Source of the DNA: Orobanche coerulescens
Lineage: Eukaryota > Streptophyta > Magnoliopsida > Lamiales > Orobanchaceae
Direction: 5' to 3'
Assembly: GCA_033398695.1 (NCBI GenBank)
Contig: CM065811.1
Location: forward strand, 112,081,501-112,145,500
DNA: 64,000 nucleotides
The notes beneath the pieces were generated by a model. It searched no databases. It was not told where the DNA came from and was given only the letters and a program-made list of their open reading frames with translations. This document shows, piece by piece, positions 56,362 through 64,000 of the stretch. Position 1 is the stretch's first letter; each line of letters begins with the position of its first letter. The position numbers and the translations under genes were made by a program.

Positions 56362-57960
56362 CTTGATCAATGCATTTTGTACGTAAAGTTTCAAATTTCT
56401 CTATTGTGCCGAGTCAAAAATGAAATTATGTGCCTTGTTGCCTCATTAAAACCTCACCAAATAACAGAAGTCTATGGGAAAAAGAGCCTTGATTGGAAGG
56501 AAAAGAGTAATATATTACGACAACTATATTTAGACGTCTTTTGTTAAGACCATACTTCCAAATGATCTTTACGCCGATCAATACAACTACTTCCATATGA
56601 TCTTTACTTTGATTGCGTGTATCATTACCATGTTAAAAATATTTTCAAGTTATAATAACCGTGTGGGAAAAATAATTTGAATAAGGAAAAGAGTTTAATA
56701 CAACATTGATATAGAGGTTAAACTCTTTCTCAAGTCGACACTTATCCCTTGACGTTTACATCCATCAGGAGTTTGAAAAATTATGCATGTGACATGATGC
56801 CGTTAAAATTTTTGTCAAGTAATAAAACTGAGTGAAAAAATAAATCTTTGTAAAATAAAAAATTATAACATAGGTGAGAATGATTGTTTATATATATCAC
56901 CTTTCCCTTTTGACCTTTGCCTAAAACTTGGGGGTTTGAAAAATCTACGTATTCCTATATTTTCTAATATGGCCTTAGACAAGATTTTGGTAAATAAACG
57001 GCCATAGTTTTTCTCAAATTTCACTTTCCAAATTTTGGGAAGAGCTTGTTGCTTATGATTATAGAAGAAATTTGGAGATATAACTCTTGATATAACTAAT
57101 CTTCATCTTGTATTACTTTTACAAATACAAGTGATCTCATGAGTGGTAGTATTTCAACACATGATAACTTGAGTATGTGTAAAGATAAACATATACACTC
57201 ACGATCTATTTCATGTAAAGTAATGATCTCGACATGATTCAGGAGGCAGCCACAAGATTTTAATTGGACGAACTCCAAGATATGGTCGCATTTCCAATAG
57301 TGAATATATAATTAGTTTGTGAAAGACCTTATATGGATAGAGATATCCAGTATCAGCAAACCAAATATTACATCATTTGGGATTTCAATATATGGGTTAG
57401 CTTATTCGGCATCAACAGTTACTTTAGTAATCGCCATTTGTTATGCATCTTCTTTTGCTTTTACGTTGGGCAAGAACAACCCTAAGTCAGTAGCTGCTTT
57501 AAGGTATCTTGTATCATCCGGTAGTAATTGGTTGGCACTAAAAGAAATCTAGCTAATAAGTTGTAAGATCCGGAATTCAGTCCTACATTTATTGCATTGT
57601 GGAATATGTTATGTAAGTAAAAGTAGATTGAGTGTGGATCGAACAGTGATACTATTAAACAATTGACGATATATGTTATCATACACAATGGACTAACTCT
57701 CATGGGATGAGATATCGAAACCATGATGCGTCGGGTGTAAAATATTGAGTACCAGTATTGTATTATTACTTCAATTGTTGAGATCTCAATGAATGTTATT
57801 GCAGTGATGTTGTCATTGTGATAGATATGTTCTAATTGATATCTTATGTGTTTACAAAGTCGAGATGTTGAAGGCGTACATCCGGACAGATGAAACTAAA
57901 GGTAATTTATCTTTCAGCAGCATGCATATGGCTGTAAACTCGATTATGACTGTAAGTTAT
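56362..57960 (-). pseudogene. Decayed copia RT/RNase H end and 3' UTR
   Basis: The minus strand keeps copia landmarks in shifting frames. NLLARFLLVPTNYYRM corresponds to the RT-RNase H junction VNLLARYSSAPTRRHW. RYLKAATDLGLFLPN matches RYLKGTTDLGLFYPN. LLNHVEIITLHEIDREC (57278-57096) matches SNHAEILALHEASREC of RNase H. A diverged NKLFPKF segment follows. Further on, AAGAGCC..GGCAACAAGGCA-type sequence is the 3' untranslated block also found at 42280-42479. Stops are frequent. This element was the target of solo LTR D. Confidence 0.7.
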
Positions 57961-57978
57961 AATGGGTTACAATTGTAC

Positions 57979-58345
57979 CACTACCAAAATTAATACTTTA
58001 GCCGACGACCCATAAAAAAACGGCCGACGACTTTAAAGTGTCGTCGGCTAAACTTTGCACTTTAGCCGACGACTCTTGTTTCCGTCGGTTAAACAGTTTT
58101 AGCCGATGACTTGATCCAGGTCGTCGGCTATAGTGCAACATAGTCTTCGTCTATAGTAAAGAGGTTTAGCCGACGACTCTTGAGATTGTTTAGCCGACCA
58201 GAAAAAAAAGACATTTTAGCCGACAACTTGATCTGGGTCGTCGGTTAAACCCTTTCCCAAAAAAAATAAAGTTTTAGCCGACAGCAAGATCTAGGTCGTC
58301 GGCTAAACCCTTTTGAAAAAAAATGGAGTTTAGGCGACGACCTAG
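57979..58345. repeat. CACTA terminus and subterminal repeats
   Basis: Direct and inverted copies of TTTAGCCGACGAC and GTCGTCGGCTAAA, separated by A-rich spacers and by GATCTAGGTCGTC or GATCCAGGTCGTC variants. Neighbouring inverted copies can form hairpins. Confidence 0.85.
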
Positions 58346-58831
58346 ATCAAGTCGTCGGTTAAACCTCCAAGTGAAAATTATATATAGTTCACAGAACACA
58401 AACCCAATCTTGCCCCTCTCCCCGCTAAAGAGCACCTTTCTATTCCCGACCCTGTTAGTTATTCCCGAAAAAAGCTTGTGAGTTGCTACTTTGAGTATTG
58501 CGACCTTGCGAAAAAGATCAACCCGGTTCTTGGAAATCACTTTGTGTATTTTTTGAGTTTGTGTTGCTACTTTGAGTTGTGCTAGCTAGAGTGACGAAGG
58601 TTTCTAGCGGTTGTTATAATCACCAGTTCGATTAAGGTACGTATTTTATTATATTTTTTATTGTGATTTCGAAACTTTTTATTATTCATGTTGTACATTC
58701 GAAAGCTTTTATGTATAACGATTAAGTTTTATGATGATAATCATTATGATTAATTCTTTGTTGTGATTTCATTTATAATTTGAACAATATTAGTTAGTTG
58801 GATTAATATTGGAAATTCATACATTTTCAGG

Positions 58832-59464
58832 ATGGACAAGAGTTGGATTTGGTTACGAAAATGGGATCCAATTGTAATGGATGGGATGAAGCAGTTTATG
58901 AGATTTGTAAAAGAGCACGACAGTGGTAATACGTTGCACTACTGTCCGTGTAATAAATGTAGATGTCACAGTGATATGTATCGTTTTCCATTTGATGAGG
59001 TCTGGGAACACCTAAAGAAGAATGGTTTTTGGAGTAAATATACATGTTAGATATACCACGATGAAGCACCGAATTCTATTATTCCGTATGATCACGGACA
59101 ATTTAGTGGTAACGAAGGGTTCACCGATCCGAAGAGGAGGTTGATTGATGTTGTGTTTCGTTTTTCCGAGACGTTTGTACCAACTGAGCCAATCCCACGA
59201 CCCCGTAGACCATTGCCTTGCAATATTGCTGGGCTTGACAGGTACAACAAGCTAATTCAACTCCAACAGACCCCTCTATACCCCAGGTGTAACATCACTG
59301 TTCTTGATTGTGTCATGGAAACGATGAGATTAAAGGTGGAAAACAGATCATCCATCAAGTCTGTGGATGATTACTTGGAGCTTACGAGTAATATGCTTCC
59401 ACAGGGTCATCATCTTCCTAATACATATACCATGACTTTTTCACTAGGTGATGACCGAAAATAG
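58832..59464 (+). pseudogene. CACTA transposase N-terminal part
   Basis: From ATG 58832 the frame reads MDKSWIWLRKWDP and YCPCNKCRCH, the transposase-associated domain with its cysteine cluster found at the start of plant CACTA transposases. An in-frame TAG at 59048 is followed by the same frame to 59464. Here LYPRCNITVLDCVMETMRLK and LELTSNMLPQGHHLPNTYT match the segment before the transposase core (usual LYPGC..LLELLKEMLP..LP..YY). The catalytic core is missing. The start lies two bases after the 3' splice site of the UTR intron. Confidence 0.75.
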
Positions 59465-59899
59465 GTCGAACATGTTGGTGATGGGCTCGTCACCCTTCAT
59501 CATGAAAAACTCGTAGTCATGGAGAAGTATATTAAACTTCGTCTCCTTGACTTGAGTTGTTCCCTCGTGTGTGATTTCAAGAATTTTCCAGAGGGGGAAG
59601 TTGAAAGCGTAGAGGAAGGGCTTGATAAATTTGTTTACGAGCGGATTTGTGTATTGAGACCTACAGAGTGAGTTCGCGTTCAGAATTCATCCTCAGGGCG
59701 ATCTTTCAAGAATTTAGATTATGATCCCCATCACTAGTTAAATCGAAATATGGATCCAGTTTAAGTATCATTGGTCGTTTAATCCAGTCGATAAATTAAG
59801 GGGCACAATTGAGGTCTTATATCATCCAATTAATTACCTTGTAATTATAATATAATAAAAACATTTATATTAAATCATCTATTATGTAATTATAATAAA
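59465..59899. other. Unassigned sequence after the CACTA fragment
   Basis: About 200 bases (59510-59670) remain open in one frame with KYIKLRLLDLSCSLVCDFKN and EEGLDKFVYERICVLRPTE, which looks protein-like but is not recognised. It may be captured host sequence or a remnant of the element. The rest is AT-rich. Confidence 0.35.
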
Positions 59900-61898
59900 T
59901 GTTGGGATCTCAATGGATCGATCGGATTGATCGAGCTAGGCTTTTGTCGAGTAAAACCATCTTCAGTAGAGGCAAGTATCCTATTTATACCTCTCATGTT
60001 TCTTTGAGTATAAATAAGCTCGTTATCAATTGTATTATTGTGATTGCGTGATTGTGTTTAAATAATAGTTATGTGGTCGATTGTGTAGAATATGTGTGAC
60101 AGTATAGATTGGTGAGAGATTCCCTAATATGGCGTAATCATATTAGTTTGTATTAATACACTTGTTTATTTGTGACTCGAGGAATTGTATGTGTGGTATT
60201 TGTGAAATTGGATGAATGAGTTTCGTGGCAATTCCATGAGATTGATAATTAATGTATCGTTGGATGTGTGGTTGCTCGCTGGATTGTATATAATAGTGGA
60301 TTACATGAGCAACCCTTAGAGTACGTGCTTACCAAAGAAACCATTTCTAGCAAGTACCTCGACTATATGTATATATTATATTCCAATATCTAGAAACTTG
60401 TTGAAATGTTTGAAAAGTGCATATGAGTGGAAAAGGTTTTATCGTTCACCCAAGTATGTCCGACGGGGTGTATGGGGATTCCTACCTTGATGGGCGGATC
60501 GCGAACGCGACATTATCCACCTAGGGATGTCTGACGGGGCGTAGAGGGTTTCGTGCCTTGAGGGTCAGAACCTGGATAATTATTGAGTTGTGTGCATTGA
60601 TTTGGGTCAAGGACCTTTATTCTTTGTTAGTAAATGTAATATTTCTGGAATATCACAATATTTGTTTCGATATTGAGGTATATATATATATATGTTTGGT
60701 ACATGGATAGGGTGGCATCAATATGGAATGGTATCTATGTGATTTGTGGTTTCTATTTTTTGGTAAAACTATGTGAGGTATCAAAAGTGTTTTCAAACTT
60801 TATTTCAAATATTTATACTATCTCAAAGATTTTAAATGTTTTTATTACAACGAATACAGCGTGGAACTCTGAAAGACTATTATAAATCATTGACTTGTAT
60901 ATTTATATCTTGATATATGATTGGTATAGCTTGTATATAATGTACTTGCACTAGCAACATTCCAGTTTGCTAACCCCCAAGTTTTTTAGGGTAGATGCCT
61001 TTTATGCATTCAGGTATTCCGAAGTTCGAGAGCGTTCGTAGGATCAGTATGGAAGATGATGAAAGACCATGATGGTAATCACAAGAGATTCAGTATCGTG
61101 TCATTATTGTCCTGTTGTGTTTTTCTTTCACAGTCTTGTTCTACCCTTGCATGGGTATGTTGACGTATTTCAGTAATTGTGTATCGAGGATACGAACGTG
61201 TTTTCGGTTATTGTTGTGGTATTTTGGTTATTGATTTTGTGTAGATTGACATCATTGGTCAATTATGGTTTGAGTTGTTATGTGTTTGCCTAGTGGATCC
61301 TTGCGAGAAGAGTCTACGGCGTGTAACAGCCTAAAAATGATCTGGGGTAGGGCTATAAATGAACCAAGCCGAGTCGAGCTTTGACCTAAACGAGCCGAGC
61401 TCAATTTTTTTCCCTGAGGAGCCGAGCCGAGCCGAGCTTTGTTATCGCATAAAAAACATGTTTGAGCTCGAGCTCGTTGATAAAACGAGTCAAACTCGAG
61501 CTGTTCGCGAACAACTCGAGCCGAGTCGAGCTCGAGCAGAGCTCGAGCTTTTCGCAAATAATTATATATTCTTAAATTATTTAAATAATATATTTAAATT
61601 ATTTAAAACAAATATTTTAAAATACTCATTAAAAATTATATATTTTTAAATATATAAAAAAATTAATTTAAAAATATATTTATTAATCGAGCTTAACGAG
61701 CCGAAATGAGCCGAACCAATATCAAGCCGATCTCGAGCCGCACATGCCTAATCCCGGCTCGAGCTTGTTTTCTTAACGCACAGATTTTTGTGTTCGAGCT
61801 CCAGCTTGAGTTCTTAACGAACCGAGCCCTTAACGAGTCAAGCCGAGCTTTGTTCACGAACGGTTCGGTTCGTTTACAGCCCTATCTTCGGGTGTTAC
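59900..61898 (+). repeat. LTR fragment H, 3' two-thirds of a long LTR
   Basis: Blocks match LTR A in order: GAGGCAAGTATC, a two-unit block with GACGGGGTGTATGG and GACGGGGCGTAGAGG at 60470-60560, AACCCCCAAGTT..GGGTAGATGCC, AGTGGATCCTTGCGAGAAG, and the terminus TTCGGGTGTTACA. The terminus is split from the rest by a hAT-like insertion (61348-61884). No primer-binding site follows, so it is a solo or truncated LTR. Confidence 0.65.
61348..61884. mobile_element. Short non-autonomous hAT-like element
   Basis: 537 bases with imperfect terminal inverted repeats: TAGGGCTATAAATGAACC at the left, and the reverse complement of GGTTCGTTTACAGCCCTA at the right. It splits an LTR end, and flanks ATCTGGGG and ATCTTCGG agree at six of eight bases, consistent with an aged 8-base TSD. 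The outer parts are rich in GAGCTCGAGC and GAGCCGAGC and the middle is AT-rich. No transposase. Confidence 0.65.
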
Positions 61899-62012
61899 AC
61901 TATTTGCATCAAATTAATATTCAATATGTTGAATTGAGAAATTTACAAGAATAGTGTCGATATGTTCATGTCTTAACGTAAGTAAATATCACTCACTTGT
62001 ATTCGTAGAAAG

Positions 62013-63041
62013 TGTTAAAAAATGTGCAGGGTTACATAGCTGGAGAAACTATGTTACTGGACAAGCTTAACGTACCCATAGGCTCTTCAATAATGTACTC
62101 TAAGTTCAAAAATAAACCACTGTGTAGTTTCCAGAAGGTCAACACATTGAATGATCATATACATATTAACGTACACTACAAGGATAAATTAACGGCCGCT
62201 AAGCATTTAGAATTCAAAATTAAAGCGTTGATGACATTGAGAAGGTAAACAATCCAAACGGCTAATAGAGGACAACAATAATGTACGTAATCATGAGATT
62301 TAACATACGCAACGAGACAAGTCAAAGGCTATTGGATGCTACTGGACTAGTATTCCGGACGTTGCAATGACGAAATAACGAATGTTATGCTGTTAAGATA
62401 CGCAACGAGTGTTACATAACGTACGTTAAAGTGAAGAATTGTACTAACGGTAAATTGGCTGCAAAATACTATAAATAGAGGCATTTGGAGAGTTGGCATA
62501 CACAATAATTCTATGAACATATCAAGTGATTATTTGATTATTCTGAGCTTACTTAGCATATACTTTGAGCGATAATATTACATATTGTAACTGATACGAG
62601 AAGAATTGTTCGAGCAATCTTTAATATTCATTCTTGTATCATTCTGAGCAATTATTCTGTAAGTTGAGTAACTGTACTCGCAAAACTCTTTATAATCTTG
62701 TGAGGTTGTCTTGTACCCGGAAAAGCAAGAGTATTTTGATTTGTGGTTGTTCTTAAGCCCGGAGATCAAGAAATCAATGTTCGGCACTAATCTTGAAAGT
62801 TTTATTGTAAAGAGTTGGCATTGAACTATAAAGTGCATTCATTTGAGAAAAGGCCTAGCGATAATGCTATGTAGGGAACGCAGGCTGTTGGATAGCCGAA
62901 CCTTTGGAACAATTTTTTGTGTCATTCAATTTCTGCATCTTTCTTTTAATTACTCCGATCATATCTGATTTCGCATGAAAAGAGTTCAATACTCTTCACC
63001 GCAATATTCAATACCTTTTTGGTGGTGGTACAAACCCAACA
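62013..63041 (+). repeat. 5' LTR of a copia element (E)
   Basis: 1029 bases from TGTTAAAAAATG to CAAACCCAACA, followed by a primer-binding-site-like ATTGGTATGACAGTGG. It has a TATA box CTATAAATAG (62469-62478). Near its end lies GGGAACGCAGGC..AGCCGAACC..TTGTGTC, a U5 pattern I recall from many plant copia LTRs. The second LTR is outside the window. Confidence 0.7.
62469..62478 (+). promoter_or_regulatory. TATA box of copia LTR E with upstream ACGTACG motifs
   Basis: CTATAAATAG, preceded within 190 bases by TGTACGTAAT, ATACGCAACGAG (twice) and ATAACGTACGTTA. A small group of palindromic ACGTACG motifs thus lies upstream of TATA, as in LTR D. Confidence 0.55.
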
Positions 63042-63057
63042 ATTGGTATGACAGTGG
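63042..63057 (+). other. Primer-binding site of copia element E
   Basis: ATTGGTATGACAGTGG is a diverged form of ATTGGTATCAGAGC, directly after the LTR terminus. Confidence 0.6.
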
Positions 63058-63101
63058 TCTCTTTTTCACCAGTCCAACACCCGTTAGAGAAAGACCCATA
63101 A

Positions 63102-64000
63102 ATGGCTTACATTCCAACTTTCGAAGGTAATGCTCTGAATCGTCCTCCCTTTTTTGACGGTACAAACTTTATGACTTGGAAGAAGAAAATGTCTATCTTC
63201 ATTCGGCTCATGATATCGATATCTGGAAAGTCATTGCTCTTACACCAACAATTCCAAAGAAAATTGACGGCTCGCTAAAGAGCTTTGAAGAATACGATGA
63301 GACTGACTGAAAAAATGATCACTTCAATTTTAAAGCTACTCAACTGCTTTACTGTGCTCTTAATCCATAAGATCACAACAAGATTCATCTTGTGAGACGG
63401 CCGAAGAAATTTGGAAATTGTTGGAAATCAGCCATGAAGGTACGAGTCAGGTCAAAGAAACTAAAATAAATATAATCCTTCAGTTCAAAATGAAGGAAGA
63501 CGAAAGCATCACTACCATGCTTGACTGGTTCTCTGCTATCCCAAATGGGCTAGTCTCTTTTGGCAAACTTATGTCGAGTAGTGATAAAGCAAAGAAAATT
63601 CTAAGATCACTACCCAGAGAATGGGATGCAACAGTAACGGCTATTATGGAGTCGAAGGGTCTCAACATTATGTAATTCAGTGCTCTCATTGGATCTCTTA
63701 GTAATTATGAGATTGTCTTTAAATCTAGAAACTTTAAACCAAAGCTCAAGGAATGACAGAGTCCAATAGCATTCAAGGCTAAATAAAAGAGTGATTCGGA
63801 AAATGAACAGATCGAAGAAGAAGATGAAGAATCTGCACTCTGTCAGAAATATCAAAAAATATAAAAATCTTTTGCATAGAAGCCGGAATGATATTTCTCT
63901 GGAATCTAGGGACAAATCCAAAAAGACTCAATTCCCTTGAAATACCAATTCAACAATACTTGTCCAATATGCGGTGTCCCCGAATATTTTGCAAAAGACT
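63102..64000 (+). pseudogene. Copia gag, broken, runs off the window
   Basis: ATG at 63102 opens MAYIPTFEGNALNRPPFFDG and TNFMTWKKKMSIF, the usual copia gag start (GxNFxxWKxxM). After frame breaks it continues with AEEIWKLLEISHEGTSQVKE, MKEDESITTMLDWFSAI, KILRSLPREWDATVTAI. Near the edge CPICGVPEYFAKD is the start of a zinc knuckle in which His is Tyr. Stops are frequent. Gag would package element RNA; this copy cannot. The rest of the element lies beyond base 64000. Confidence 0.75.

Larger units (their letters stand above)
57979..59464 (+). mobile_element. 5' part of a CACTA (En/Spm) transposon
   Basis: The terminus CACTACCAAAA starts at 57979. The next 360 bases carry about ten copies of TTTAGCCGACGAC in both orientations, typical CACTA subterminal repeats that bind transposase. 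A likely 5' UTR with a GT-AG intron (58637-58830) leads to a transposase frame at 58832. I found no matching 3' terminus (..TAGTG) downstream, so the element is truncated before its end. Confidence 0.82.

Overview
This 64 kb window is nuclear DNA of a flowering plant, probably an asterid eudicot with a large, repeat-rich genome. The taxon is an inference from the element families and from the style of the extra ORF in the SIRE-type element. I see no intact host gene. Nearly everything is transposable-element sequence, much of it nested, and several insertions can be bounded by target-site duplications (TSDs).

Layout. 1-6352: a deletion derivative of a Ty3/gypsy-type element with very long LTRs (family A). 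6353-11694: old intergenic DNA holding an unassigned decayed coding stretch, a 5'-truncated LINE with a 12-bp TSD (7858-8828) and an intronless, decayed copy of a cytokinin-activating LOG gene (9003-9529). 11695-23869: a complete minus-strand Ty1/copia SIRE-type element with TSD AGACA, 1.4 kb LTRs, gag, protease, integrase, RT, RNase H and a large extra ORF after pol. 23870-25629: AT-rich DNA, then an LTR fragment (F). 25630-38549: a minus-strand Ty3/gypsy Tat-type element with two 935-bp LTRs, TSD TTACA, gag-protease and an antisense ORF with its own TATA box. Its middle has been replaced by a long-LTR element (family B, 27539-35180) and a small LTR fragment (G). 38550-41007: a plus-strand L1-type LINE fragment with a poly(A) tail. 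41008-57978: a decayed minus-strand copia element holding a solo LTR (D, TSD CTTAC), into which a gag-only long-LTR element (C, 45567-54751, TSD AATAA) has inserted. 57979-59464: the 5' part of a CACTA transposon. 59900-61898: another LTR fragment (H) carrying a short hAT-like element. 62013-64000: the 5' LTR and gag of a plus-strand copia element that leaves the window.

The recurring theme is a diverse group of long-LTR elements (A, B, C, D, F, G, H). Their LTRs begin TGTAATA/GCCC or TGTAATATCC, end GGGGGTGTTACA, and where visible precede a TGGTATCGGAGC-like primer-binding site. None carries RT, RNase H or an integrase core. They keep only gag pieces and a short pol tail, so they look non-autonomous. 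Families A-D each carry an array of short palindromic, CpG-rich motifs just upstream of the LTR TATA box. The position is shared but the motif differs (TAGCGCACGCTA, TTACGGCCGTAA, CACGAGCA..TGCTCGTG, TTACGTACGTAA). This is the most interesting pattern I found.

All family assignments were made by eye from motifs. No database search or alignment was run, and boundaries without a TSD are approximate.
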